Source: Mesostigma viride
Lineage: Eukaryota > Streptophyta > Mesostigmatophyceae > Mesostigmatales > Mesostigmataceae
DNA: 64,000 bases
NCBI GenBank assembly: GCA_009746045.1
Contig: RPFO01000412.1
Location: 1 to 64,000 of the forward strand
Direction: 5' to 3'
Part shown: piece after piece, positions 12,740-25,800 of the stretch
How the letters are laid out: every line of letters starts with the position of its first letter
Position numbering within the stretch: the first letter of the stretch is position 1
Notes under the pieces: model-generated
The model's database searches: none
Seen by the model: only the letters and a program-made list of their open reading frames with translations
What the model was told of the DNA's origin: nothing
Translations under genes and position numbers: made by a program

Positions 12740-15240
12740 AATCAAATAACAGCCACTTGCCAAAATCCCAGCCACCAGCAGGCAACTCATTGTCGTCAAC
12801 ATCGTTGGGAGAGCAGTAGCATAAAGTGCGTCTGGCAATAGACATATTGGGGGGGGGGGGGGGGGGGGGAGGGAGATAGGCATATAATATACACGACTAC
12901 ATATTATATACGACTTAATATGTGTAATATATACCTTACAAGCTAAAGCTGGATTACCAACCATTACGCAGCACTGAGGTCAGGTTGGAGGGCGAAGGTC
13001 AACACACCTGAAATCATAGTTTAATTCTATCATCTAGAGCTGCCTTTCGTCGTGTTTTACATCATTTTCACTGCCATCATATTTATAATCATGGTCACCA
13101 CAGCAACATTCCTATCAGCAATTGTGAACACGCTCATAAACATCTAAGCACCAACACAGCATAGTGATGTACCCAACTGACTAGCTGCGGCTTATGATCC
13201 ACCAGCAGTTACGTCAAAAGTGGTTATCTTACCTGGATACTTTCAAATTAACGTATCATAGCAGATACAGCAGATAGTAGTTAAGTAGCCCTCAGGTAAA
13301 AACGCCCTCAGCTCTAGCACTCAGTGATAGGAGTTGCGCTTGAACTTGTAGCAGCAATAGTAAAATAGTGATAGTTTTGCTAATCGCATCAGTAATAAAT
13401 GAAAGGTAATATCGGCAATAGCCAGATGAGTAATAGCGATATACTCGCAGCAGCAACAGTAAAAATAATAATGGAAGTATTACTACGGATAGATGCAGTA
13501 ATGGCAGTACCAACTGCAGTGATATATTAGTGTTAAATTTACCAAAAGTTTCATTAGTCTTATTGATGGTAAGCAGTAGTCATATTGATGGTAAAAAAGA
13601 GCAGTACTAGCAGGAGAAGCCTTGCAAAATAACTTAGGTTGTGCAGAGGCAAGCAACTTACTACAGAAACATTGATTCTGGTGTGGAGCAACAGCAGAAG
13701 TAAGAATGGAATTAGTACTAGAATGATAGAAGCAATAATGGCAGTGACACATGAGTCGTAACAGCGTAAGCCAAACAGTAGTTTTTTAGTAGTTAAGTAA
13801 GCAACTTACCACTGATACTGGCATGGAGATCAGAAAACCATTGGTGGGGATTTACAAATCACATTAACAGCAGGCGAAGCTTAATTTACGAAAACAGGAT
13901 GAGAGTTTTATAGGTGTTAGGGTCCTAAGGTGTTAGAAATGACAACAAACAAAAATCCTAGTGGCAGCGACAGCGGTAGTGAGGAAGTGAGATAGTGAGA
14001 TAAGGACATGATGATATACTGGTAGTTTTAGTGACATTGACAGGCGTGGTTATTCTGACAGTAATTGTGGTACTGATTTTGAAATGCTAGTAGTGACACT
14101 TACACTAGAAAGGGCGGCAACAATACTATTTACTCTTATTTAAAAATAGTATAGTAAAAGTACAAATGACACCAAATATCACTATTACCAGTGGTAAATA
14201 ATACCCTTGAAAATACTGATTAATAACGATGCTGACAGAAGACTGCACAGAAGAGGCAGCGTAGCACTAGCATTAGCACTAACTAGCCCTAGTGGTTATC
14301 ACATGATGATGCTTAGTCTGTAGGTTAATATTCCAGAAATAGTGTACCAATGCCTGCAAAAGTATACAATATCAAGTAACGTGCGTGTTTGCAACTTGCC
14401 CGTTGAAACTCTACGGCGGAGCCAATGTTCGGAAGAACCTCACCCTTATGCTTGCAAATTCGGGACAAATTCGGTGGATGTAAGTATGGATGGATGGATT
14501 GACGGATTTTCATCCCCTATTCCTATGTTTTCTCACGTGTACGGCCTTATAAGCTTCGCCAATTCTGGCGAACCTAACGGTTCTTCCGAAAATTGGCTCC
14601 GCCTGATTAAACTGATACTGGTTCTAAGTAATTTCACAACACCAAATATCGATAATGACAGTGTCGGTGATTGTGGTAGTAAGGTAGTAATAACCGTAGA
14701 TAAATGACGATGGGTAATAAAAAAGATAGTGGCAGTCATAGAGGTAGCGAACGTGCTAATATTCCAGTTTACTGCTAATATTCAAGTATCCAGAAACACT
14801 GGTACTGACACTAATCATTCACAACTTAGTGGTTAGATGTGGCTGACAGCATTAATATAAGTGTTAAGAGTACTAGCACTGGTTTAACGACAGTAGTACA
14901 ATTCAAACAATCATGCAATAATGGAAGAATCAGCGCTGGTGGCCAGTGGGTAATGGTAGTCATAAAGGCAGCGAAGGTGTTTACTGCAAACATTCTATTA
15001 GTACAACAAGTACAAGAATCAATAGCAGCAACAAACTAATGCAAGATTATTCACAACATATCACAGTGATGCTGATGAAGAAAGGGCAGTGACAATCATA
15101 GCGATAGCCAAAGTGATAGAGTCTATTTAACAATAATACTGCTGCCAATGGTAGTGACTGACAACACCGGTTTAGTGCTAACAGTAGAAGTAATGATACA
15201 ACAATAATCGATACTTACAATAATACTCCAGCCACCCAGT
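12560..15240. other. Spacer with low-complexity DNA, no gene recognised
   Basis: After the last satellite-like bases comes unique sequence with a 21-G homopolymer at 12,849-12,869. From about 13,250 to 15,100 it is a tract dominated by agt/ata/gca-type trinucleotide-like simple sequence. Open frames here are under 125 codons, low in complexity, and resemble no family I know. The inverted-repeat element at 14,416-14,602 is listed separately. Confidence 0.6.
14416..14602. mobile_element. Small inverted-repeat element (MITE-like), tentative
   Basis: A 24-bp block starting gcggagccaat at 14,416-14,439 is repeated in inverted orientation at 14,579-14,602 with one mismatch, around a loop of about 139 bp. 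The total of ~187 bp without coding capacity is typical of a miniature inverted-repeat element or a stable hairpin. I do not see a convincing target-site duplication, so mobility is inferred only from shape. Confidence 0.4.
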
Positions 15241-15400
15241 GGATATGACGATCTAGTGACTGTGATGAACCGTGATCGTGATGAACCATGATGGTAACCG
15301 TGACTGTGATGCACCCTGACCGGGTGATGAACCGTGACCGAGATGAACAGTGATAAACCGTGACCGTGATGAACCATGACAGCCCGTGAACATGATTAAC
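15240..15400. repeat. Short degenerate gatgaaccgtgacc repeat
   Basis: Degenerate copies of a ~14-16-bp motif (gatgaaccgtgacc and variants) follow one another between the AGT-rich spacer and the AT-rich tandem array. Confidence 0.6.
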
Positions 15401-15439
15401 GATGAAATTTCTGACCTGCGCTGGTTGTCTCCTTGATGA

Positions 15440-17760
15440 TTAACCATGAAATTGGAAATATGTCCACAGGATCGCGAAAAAAGTCAATCAAAAGACTTAT
15501 TAACATGGACATTGATGATATGTCAATAAGTAAAAGATCATGTGAATGTAAATAAATCGATTTATGAATCATCGAGATATTAATTCAAGCAATGCGACAG
15601 TAACAACATAATTATGAATCATCGAGATATTAATTCAAACAGTGCAACAGGAACAATGTAATTTATAACAATTTCATCAGAAATATGTTCGAAACATCAA
15701 TAAAAAGACTTCTAGGCTGTTTATAGTTATTGGAATGGACGGTGATCATATGTTAATCAATCAAAGATTGTGTGAATTAAAACAATGGATTTATGATAAT
15801 CATAATTCCTTTGAATCATATTTACTCTAACCATGAGACAATAACAAGAATATTTATGATAATTTCGTTGAATATATGTTCATACGGGCAAAAAAAAACT
15901 ATAAAAAGATAGGATTATAAATGCACATCGATGATATGTTAATTAAAAAATTGTGCATATCAAGAAGTGGATTTATGACTGATCATAATACCTTTGAATC
16001 TTTTTAGTTCAAAATATGCGACAATAACATTAGTATTTACAATTTTTCATCAGAAATATGTTCATAGGAGCCAAAAGATCAATAAAAATTTTTCAATGAA
16101 AAGAGTCATAGTTATTAAAATGGACTTCAATAATATGTCACTACATCTTTGAACCATAGTAGCTCTAACCAGGAGACGCTAGCAACAATTTTTACAATAA
16201 TTTCATTGGAAATATGTTCATAGAAACCCCCCAAAATATATGAAAAGACCTTTTGTTATTATTAGACTGGACTTCAACAATCAAAGATTGTGCAAATATG
16301 AATAAACAGATTTATGAATCATCATGACTCCTTTGAATCAAAGTTCGAACAACGAGACAGTAGCACTGCTATTGAATAATGTCATTGGAAATATGTTCAT
16401 AGAAACAAAAAACAACAACAACAAGACTTACCGTTATTAAAAGACTTCTATGAAATGTTAATCAATAAAAGATTGCATCACTATTAGTTAATTTATTTAT
16501 AAATTATCGTGATTCCTTTTAATCATAATAGCTGTAACCATGGGACGATAACAAGAGTATATATATTAGAATAGACTTTGATAAGATAGTCCTTCCACGA
16601 CGTTGGAACACCACGCGCCCAGGAATAGTTGTCTCATATAATATGTTAGTCAATTAAAGATTGTGTGACTACTAAAAAAATTGATTTATGAATAATCAAG
16701 ATTCCTTCTAGTCATAACAGTTGTAACTGTGGGACGATAACAAGGGCATTTATAACAATGTCATCAGACATGTACCAAAAATCAATCTAAAGGCTAACAT
16801 AGCTGTAAGAAAGGGCTTCAATACTATGAAAATAAAAAAAAAACTTCTGTGAATATACAGGAATGGATTTATGAACCGTTGTAATTCCTTTGAATCATAA
16901 TGGTTGAAAACATGAGACGATAACAAGAACTTTTATAACAGTTTCATCCAACATAGGTACAAAAAATCAATAAAAAAGTCTGACATAGTTACTAGAATGG
17001 ACTTACCATAATATACCAATAAATAAAAGAGGTTGTGTGAACATAAAGAAATAGATGTGTGCACCACAATAATTCATTTGAATCATATTAGTTGTAATCA
17101 TGAAACAATACCAAGAGTATCTATATCAATGTCATCACAAAAACATTCATAAAAACCAAAGATTGTGTGAATATAATCAAGTATCGTGCGTTAAGACTTG
17201 CCCGTTAAGTACCACACTTTCAGTTATTAGAATGGACCTCGATAATACCTTAACCAATAAAGATCATGTAAATATAAATATACAGATTTTCAGTGGTTTT
17301 CCATTTGCGGGTATTTCCTCGTAAATGGTGGGAGAGCGATCGCAGCAATGGTGCTCACCACTAGACACTCCCGGCCAGTTGGGCTCGAAACACACGCCCT
17401 GATCAAGCATGCTGTTTCCGGCCACACCGTCTAGGTCATCTAGTCGCTCTACACGTAAGCCAGCCATAATTTCAATGCACAAGGATACACATTTCCATCA
17501 CCATTCATCTTCATCATCCTGAACGACTCGAACACGCGGACAAGATAACGGCAGGCTCGAGCTACCATGGTCCGGATTCTCCCGATTTCTGGCCTGCGCT
17601 GGTTGTCTCCTTGATACAGACTTATGAATCATCATAACTGCTTAGTCATAGTAATTGTAACCATACAACGATAACAAGAGTACTAAAATAAATTTCATGA
17701 GAAACATATTCATAGGATACCAAAAAACAGTACAGAACCTACATCAAAGCTGACAAAAAA
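15440..17760. repeat. Degenerate ~160-220-bp AT-rich tandem array
   Basis: A diverged unit recurs roughly every 160-220 bp. Its landmarks are aaatatgttcat(a), caataaaaagact, aaagattgtgtga, gatttatgaatcat and attcctttgaatcata followed by gacaataacaag. Landmark copies of the atatgttcat box lie near 15,461, 15,680, 15,867, 16,058, 16,220 and 16,390, with weaker ones at ~16,765, 16,955, 17,130 and 17,708. Non-homologous DNA interrupts the array at about 17,300-17,620. Strong decay suggests an old array. No coding capacity. Confidence 0.75.
17545..17625 (+). repeat. Dispersed repeat A (cctgcgctggttgtctcc), copy 1
   Basis: About 75 bp from ggcaggctcgag to ggttgtctccttgata match 60,505-60,580 in inverted orientation with only a few mismatches. 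The core cctgcgctggttgtctcc also occurs alone near 15,415 and, diverged, near 48,548; ggttgtctccttgata recurs near 22,050. It is a short interspersed repeat. The region upstream has one sequence resembling a tRNA B box on the minus strand, not enough to call a SINE. Confidence 0.6.
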
Positions 17761-20660
17761 ATCTTTGAAAGATAGTAGGAAAGTTCCAAACAACCTCAAA
17801 CGAAGTGAATAAATACTTTACCTTGTCAGCAGAATGCCATCTCCTCATCATTCGGCATGAAACTCGCAACGGCCCCGTCGACCTCCGCAGTCCAGTTCAA
17901 ACCAAGGGTGAGTTGTTTCGCAAACCAGATGCAGAGTCACAAGAAGACTCCCATTCTACTTGCCAAGCATTTAAATCATCGCCCACTGCCCATCCCCCCA
18001 CATGTGGATGCCAACACAAATCTCGCCCCAGAGCCCCATCCAGCCATCCATTCCGCCAACATGTTTCCATGCTGAATCTCGCCCCATATTGATTCCACTT
18101 TAACCGAATCGTCCCTACAGGCAACCAGTTCACACATTAAATGGCCAAGTTTTACAAAGCGAAGCAGGCAGGGCTGCACTTGAGGAGGATTTGCGGAAGT
18201 GCCCGAGCAGACCAGACCGGACATTTGCCTCCATCCACGATAGCAGCTTGGCCATGCATCGGCCCGAAAAAGAAGTCACACCCCAGCATCTCAGGAAAAT
18301 GTGCTGACTCCCGTCAACGCCGAGTGAGATGATCCTGTGACTTTCCCGACTGTCACAATATTCTGGAAATATCTCCCTGGCAACCGCCAGCTGGGACCCC
18401 ACAAATCCAGGGATAAGGAGAAGCGAATGCTATCATGAAATGATGCCACCAGTGCACTTTCCCACTTTTTCCATGAAAAAAGGCTACGATGGAGCCCTCT
18501 GAAACTGCCCAAACTTTTCAGTTTTTCCTTGTGCTCCATGCAACAGCCCAGCTGTGCAAGGATTGCAATTAAACTACATGTCATTCAAATATAACCTCTG
18601 AAAGGGGGAGGGTTGCCAATTGTGTAATTGTGTTGGAATTTATATAAACAATTGTGTTGATTAGGGAGTTCAATGTTCATTAAGTGAGACAGTTTAAATT
18701 AACCTAGGTATTGGCAGTACCCGAAGGCAACGACGAACATACCCAAAGCCCAAGACGTTGCACTTGAGTATGCTATATCCCAACACAGACAAACATCGAG
18801 GCTGATCTGTGCCATGACCTCCAACAAAGCATGACATTGATAGTGTCCTATATTTCTTTAATTTAAAAAAAGGCTGTTAGCATACAGCAAATTTGAGTGC
18901 CTCTTGTCTAGGAGCAACAATCGGCATACACACATTTCATTCAATTTGACATTCTACATAACATCAACACATGACATGTTCAACTTGGTTTGTGTCACAC
19001 CTACTACAGCTCATTCATTAAGTGTCAGCATTTCTATTCGAAATTTGCACCCGGGAGTGCTATTATGGGTCGTGTGAATCATTTCCTACTAGACAATAGC
19101 ATGCGCAACATCTTTAAACTTGGGCAAGGTTGAAATATGTTGTTATTGCTGCGCACTCGCACTAGCATCACCTAGACGAAGTTGTGTAACATTACATGAT
19201 GTTTACTTGGCTAAAAAATACTTGAAAGCCTTACAGGCCATGCCATTATACTAACAGCCAAGAAGGATGTAACTAAACGAGGGAGGGAATGACAGGCGCC
19301 AGGAGGATTAATATGCCCACAATGTGAATAACGAAATTAATATTGAACCATAGTTGTTTGAAGGCAGCACCAGTGCTAGCCCAAGTAAAAAATGAACAGG
19401 ATGCAAATCAGGGGCTGTAAGCGGTTGACGGTGGCTAACACCATGTCACCATGCTTGATTTTCCAAGCATTTGTACACACACACCAAAACCAATCCCAAG
19501 CCCACAAACCCCGGGCATACTCAGATCCTGAGGACACTCCACGAAAAGGAGGTCGTACAACTATACAGTGGTCAATACTTGTGGTGGATCTTGAAAAGAC
19601 TTCTTATACAATACAACTAATCAAATCAGCCCAAGTCTACGCCGATCGACTAATCAAGGCTGACAACGTAGCAACTGGGCGCAAGGGACGAAGCGAAGGG
19701 GATGACGCCGCCTGAACAGATATGCTGATCTAGACACGCCGCCGATCCCTTCGAGGAGTCAACCAAGCACCGCAGCCCCCAAGCGTCTGCCAGCTCCTCC
19801 CGTTGAACGCAACATCCCGACTAGAGAACCCAAGGCATGGGGCGAGGCACGGAGAGACATGAGAAGACGCAGCGCCAACGAAACTACTCGCTAAGCACGG
19901 ACGAGACCTCCCCCGGAGACAGCCATCCACCAAAAAAAACGGCCGCAACCCGCTGCTGCTCAAGCAAAAGGCCCTCGCAATGCACAGTCCAAGATGCGCC
20001 TTCCACGTATACCCTGCCGAACGCAACGCCGGGCGCCGAGCTCGAGATCCTCGGTAGCTTCGCCATCATGTCCGAAACCAGCGGTCTCGCCGCCTTGATC
20101 CCTCGCCTTCCGTCACCTACTTCGTGGCCCTGTAAACATGGCGAGCAAGTGGTGATCACGCAAAAAAATTCAAGCTGCGGTTAGCTGAGGTAGCGACACC
20201 GGCCGGTTAAAACGCGCGCAATTGAGGGAAGAAATACGAACAAAGCGGCAAGGCAAAAGAGACTCACGATGCATACTTCGAGCAGCAAACGTCTACAACC
20301 CGTTAAGACTAACGACTAAATAAACGAATTCAGAAGGTAATTAGAATTGACAGCCATTGCCACAGGCCCGCGGGACGTATGTTTCGATGGTGCAGACCGT
20401 TGCGCACGTAATCGAGTCGCAAACCTTTCTTCTTGTCTTGTATGGTCCCAGTCCAAACGAAACGTCTGGAAACGTCTAGAGCCACACTAAATTTGGCACG
20501 CTGTCCTCAGTGCCCCGCGCGTACCTGTGGCAACGTGGCAACGTGTGCGATTGGGTTGAAGTTGCGGTTGACAGATGTCGCCAGCTGACAGCCAAAAGCT
20601 GACACGTTCGATCTTGAAGTCTTGAGTCTTGAGTCCTCGTCTTGAGTCTTGAGTCTTGAC
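17760..20660. other. Spacer, no gene recognised
   Basis: Mixed-composition sequence. GC content rises at 17,850-18,350 and 19,700-20,160, where open frames of about 90-115 codons exist on both strands. None shows a recognisable domain or a phase-consistent exon chain. Low-copy simple repeats (cttgagtcttgagtc) lie at about 20,620-20,660. Confidence 0.5.
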
Positions 20661-20900
20661 AGGATTGCTCATGCGTATTTCTTATTCCGGGGCCCAATGG
20701 CCGGCGCCGCGCCAGACTCGCCCGCCTTTGGGCTTTGGGCGTCTTGGAATTGGGCTTTGGGCGTCTTGGAAGTTGGCTTTGGGCGTTTGCGCTTTTGGAT
20801 TTCTACACTACACTGGTACTACGTAAAAAAGCACAGACTGGTGCAGCGTAACATCCATACAACGTAAAATTACCGCCGCACATGAGGCCGGCAGCAATAA
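20660..20900 (+). repeat. Dispersed repeat B, copy 1
   Basis: This block includes three tandem ttgggctttgggcgtcttgg-type units and ends near taccgccgcaca. It is closely similar in inverted orientation to 31,735-31,951. The second copy is the insertion target of the copia element, so this copy approximates the pre-insertion site: agaaa is intact here within ttattccggggccc...context. No coding capacity; an old non-autonomous element is plausible. Confidence 0.75.
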
Positions 20901-22855
20901 ACTGGCAGCCAGCAAGAACCGGACAATGGCGTCGGTTGCTGGTATTTCACTTACACTTCACAGACTGCTTTGGAGTTTTGAGCATTTCCAGGCTAACCGA
21001 ACTCAACATATTACCACATACAGCCTAGGAGGCTCCGGCGTAGTTCTTAAGCAGGAGCGTCCCGGCCGTTTCCAATGGCGCATGATGCATTCAAGCACCA
21101 TGTGGCTTTTATCTCGACATTATTGCTCATCGTGTCTACATCTTTCGGCGTGCGGGCTAGCACTGACACGAGTGCGCAAGGCGGTTCTGATCGTGGGACT
21201 TCAATCAAGATCTTACGTAAGCTAATTTTTGTACACAAGCGAGGTTCCGAATGATCCAAGGGACCCGGCCCCTCATTATTCGGCCGCGGGTTCTTCTTAT
21301 GCATGATGCTGCTGTGGATTGTCCGTGCCGGTAGTCTCTGTTCTACAGTAATGACGCGAATCCGCGTTGTGCTTGATCATGTAGTCAGCCCTTCGTGTTC
21401 ATTACCTGTAAACGTGGCAACTTGCACAGCGATGGAGTGTAGGGTAGAGGATTGTAGACCCGCCCTGCGCACGCCTGTGAGGGTGCTCCGGTATGTAGTG
21501 TGCATCCTTTGTGTGTGTTATCATTAGTTGGCCTACTCACTACCAAGTGGGAGTGTAATTGTTCGTGGTGGGAGTCCTGCCTTGGATGCCGTCCGCCCCG
21601 GCAAGCCCGTCCTCCAGGCAGTCAGGGGAACCACCATTGGGGGGAGGTGGCTCAATTGATGGAGGTGGTAAGCCCCTGCACCGATTGGCTAGTCGGTCGA
21701 ATCCCACCAGATGATGTAACTCTCACTGCGTAATGATGGGGAGCTAATTGGTGGTGGCATAGTCATGGGATGCGTAGGTCTACTTCATGATTACCCGCTA
21801 TCTTACTTTGTTTTTATCGTGGTCCTCTCTACTGCTGCAAGGGGCTCCCTACCTGTTGGGGGGGGGGGGGGCAGGTTATCATTTGTTAGTTATATACGCC
21901 GTCTCTCAGTGGTGTTACGTCCGTTCGATATGGACTTGCCTACAGAGGGTGGTACTGACGTGTTGATCGGGAGTTCCGGTTGAGCCTGTGATACATTATT
22001 TTTCAATTTGCGTTTCAATTTGCGGTGGTTGATCAAGCATGACTATATGGTTGTCTCCTTGATATGCTGTATAGTTTTCGGAAGACACCGACGCACGGCT
22101 GACACGCATGGTTGACACTATACGTACCAACTTGATTATTTGGGTGGTTATGCCCTTTCATACGGCTTCACGTTGCATGGCTTTACATTTCCCTTCCTTA
22201 TTTAAGTGAATGACATGGGGAGACATGCTTTAGGACTTGGTGCACTTTGCCTGAGCAAGGTGTGACAATTAATTCACCGCTATAAATGTGAATGGACCTG
22301 TGAATGGACCAAGTTCGTCGAAACGGGGAAATAACGTTACTTGATACTAGATTTAGGGAGGTCCTGTGTTCGTAACTTGCTGGTAGCTACTGTGGTTTCT
22401 CATTTTCGGTGTTGTCCGTGGAATCTCATATTTGGGCAGCTAGCCCCATGCACGTTGAGCGCTTACTGACAACAATACAAGATTTAGACGCGTAGGGGGG
22501 CAAGAATCAATTGTGCGTCGGCACGGTAGCTTGCATCATTCACGATTTGTGCGTTTTAATCGAAGGGCATCTACTTAGTTCGGCAGAGCAACGGGGGTTG
22601 TTTAGTTAGTAGTTAGTTAGTACTTACTTAGTTAAAATAGTTAGTCAGTTAGTGAGCTAGTGAGCTAGTTAGAACTTGATAGGTAGGTCAGGTAGGTAGG
22701 TAATTAATTAATTAACTAATTAGACTCGTGCTCCCGTTGGGGAGTCACGGAGCCCGAACTGCCTTTCATCCCTTTGTTTGCACAACAGGAAGGAAGGTCA
22801 TAGACCCCCTTTCTCCTTCATGCTAGAGGGGAAGGTAGTGCATATCTCCTTCAAG
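20900..22855. other. Spacer, no gene recognised
   Basis: No supported gene. It contains a 12-G homopolymer near 21,860, a copy of ggttgtctccttgata near 22,050, and (TTAG)n-like simple sequence at ~22,600-22,700. Just before the second satellite block (22,820-22,870) are two degenerate fragments of satellite sequence (ggggaaggtagtgca), marking the array edge. Confidence 0.55.
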
Positions 22856-22860
22856 TACAA

Positions 22861-25800
22861 GGGGAAGGTAGTGCAGTGCATATGGCAACGACCAACAACA
22901 AGACCTCCCGAGCCCTTAGTCGCACATCACAGTTGTTTCACTGCAGGGACCGTACAAGAAGAAGGGGGTGCAGTGCACGTGACATCAAACAACATAAAGA
23001 CCTCCCGAGCCCTTAGTCGCACATCACAGTTGTTTCACGGCGGGGACCGTACAAGAAGAAGGGGGTGCAGTGCACGTGACAACGACCAACATAAAGACCT
23101 CCCGAGCCCTTAGTCACACATCACAGTTGTTTCTAGGCAGGGACCGTACAAGAAGAAGGTGGTGCAGTGCACGTGACAACGACCAACATAAAGACCTCAC
23201 GAGCCCTTAGTCGCACATCACAGTTCTTTCATGGCAGGGACCGTACAAGAAGAAGGTGGTGCAGCGCATGTGACAACGACCAACATAAAGACCTCACGAG
23301 CCCTTAGTCGCACATCGCAGTTGTTTCAAGGCAGGGACCGTACAAGAAGAAGGGGGTGCAGCACACGTGACAACGACCAACATAAAGACCTCACGAGCCC
23401 TTAGTCGCACTTCGCAGTTGTTTCTAGGCAGGGACCGTACAAGAGGAAGGTGGTGCAGTGCAAGTGACAACAACCAACATAAAGACCTCCCGAGCCCTTG
23501 GTCATACATCGCAGTTGTTTCACGGCAGGGACCGTACAAGAAGAAGGGGGTGCAGTGCATGTGCCCACGACCAACATAAAGACCTCCCGAGCCCTTGGTC
23601 GCACATCACAGTTGTTTCAAGGCAGGGACCGTACAAGAAGAAGGGGGTGCAGCACACGTGACAACGACCAACATAAAGACCTCCCGAGCCCTTGGTCGCA
23701 CATCACAGTTGTTTCAAGGCAGGGACCGTACAAGAAGAAGGTGGTGCAGTGCACATGACAACAACCAACATAAAGACCTCCCGAGCCCTTAGTCGCACAT
23801 CACAGTTGTTTCACGGCGGGGACCGTACAAAAAGAAGGGGGTGCAGTGCACGTGACAACGACCAACATAAAGACCTCCCGAGCCCTTAGTCGCACATCAC
23901 AGTTGTTTCACGGCAGGGACAGTACCAGAAGAAGGGGTGCAGTGCACGTGACAACAACCAACATAAAGACCTCACTAGCCCTTAGTCACACATCACAGTT
24001 GTTTCAAGGCAGGGACAGTACAAGGGGAAGGTAGTGCAGTGCATATGGCAACGACCAACAACAAGACCTCCCGAGCCCTTAGTCGCACATCACAGTTGTT
24101 TCACTGCAGGGACCGTACAAGAAGAAGGGGGTGCAGTGCACGTGACATCAAACAACATAAAGACCTCCCGAGCCCTTAGTCGCACATCACAGTTGTTTCA
24201 CGGCGGGGACCGTACAAGAAGAAGGGGGTGCAGCGCACGTGACAACAACCAACATAAAGACCTCCCGAGCCCTTAGTCACACATCACAGTTGTTTCTAGG
24301 CAGGGACCGTACAAGAAGAAGGTGGTGCAGTGCACGTGACAACGACCAACATAAAGACCTCACGAGCCCTTAGTCGCACATCACAGTTCTTTCATGGCAG
24401 GGACCGTACAAGAAGAAGGTGGTGCAGCGCATGTGACAACGACCAACATAAAGACCTCACGAGCCCTTAGTCGCACATCGCAGTTGTTTCAAGGCAGGGA
24501 CCGTACAAGAAGAAGGGGGTGCAGCACACGTGACAACGACCAACATAAAGACCTCACGAGCCCTTAGTCGCACTTCGCAGTTGTTTCTAGGCAGGGACCG
24601 TACAAGAGGAAGGTGGTGCAGTGCAAGTGACAACAACCAACATAAACACCTCACTAGCCCTTAGTCACACATCACAGTTGTTTCAAGGCAGGGACCAAAC
24701 AAGAAGAAGGGGGTGCAGTGCACGTGACAACGACCAACATAAAGACCTCCCGAGCCCTTGGTCGCACATCACAGTTGTTTCACGGCAGGGACCGTACAAG
24801 AAGAAGGGGGTGCAGCACACGTGACAACGACCAACATTAAGACCTCACGAGCCCTTAGTCGCACTTCGCAGTTGTTTCTAGGCAGGGACCGTACAAGAGG
24901 AAGGTGGTGCAGTGCAAGTGACAACAACCAACATAAAGACCTCCCGAGCCCTTGGTCACACATCGCAGTTGTTTCACGGCAGGGACCGTACAAGAAGAAG
25001 GGGGTGCAGTGCATGTGCCCACGACCAACATAAAGACCTCCCGAGCCCTTGGTCGCACATCACAGTTGTTTCAAGGCAGGGACCGTACAAGAAGAAGGTG
25101 GTGCAGCACACGTGACAACGACCAACATAAAGACCTCCCGAGCCCTTGGTCGCACATCAAAGTTGTTTCAAGGCAGGGACCGTACAAGAAGAAGGTGGTG
25201 CAGTGCACATGACAACAACCAACATAAAGACCTCCCGAGCCCTTAGTCGCACATCACAGTTGTTTCACGGCGGGGACCGTACAAAAAGAAGGGGGTGCAG
25301 TGCACGTGACAACGACCAACATAAAGACCTCCCGAGCCCTTAGTCGCACATCACAGTTGTTTCACGGCAGGGACCGTACAAGAAGAAGGGGGTGCAGCAC
25401 ACGTGACAACAACCAACATAAAGACATTGCGAGCCCTTAGTCGCACATCGCAGTTGTTTCAAGGCAGGGACCGTACAAGAAAGTGGTGCAGTGCACGTGA
25501 CAACGACCAACATAAAGACCTCCCGAGCCCTTAGTCGCACATCGCAGTTGTTTCTAGGCAGGGACAGTACAAGGAGAAGGTGGTGCAGTGCACGTGACAA
25601 CGACCAACATAAAGACCTCCCGAGCCCTTGGTCACACATCGCAGTTGTTTCACGGCAGGGACCGTACAAGAAGAAGGTGGTGCAGCGCACGTGACAACGA
25701 CCAACATAAAGACCTCACTAGCCCTTAGTCGCACATCACAGTTGTTTCACGGCGGGGACCGTACAAGAAGAAGGTGGTGCAGCACACGTGACAACGACCA

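Noticed and set aside
17300-17500. tRNA-derived SINE on the minus strand (gtgtttcgagccc resembles a B box)
   Set aside because: No acceptable A box at the right distance and no second full copy in the window.
17805-20184. Small genes in the 17.8-20.2-kb spacer
   Set aside because: Frames under 120 codons, conflicting on both strands, no domain and no coherent exon chain.
22590-22700. Telomeric repeat
   Set aside because: The (TTAG)n-like run is short and irregular and not a known telomere unit such as TTTAGGG.
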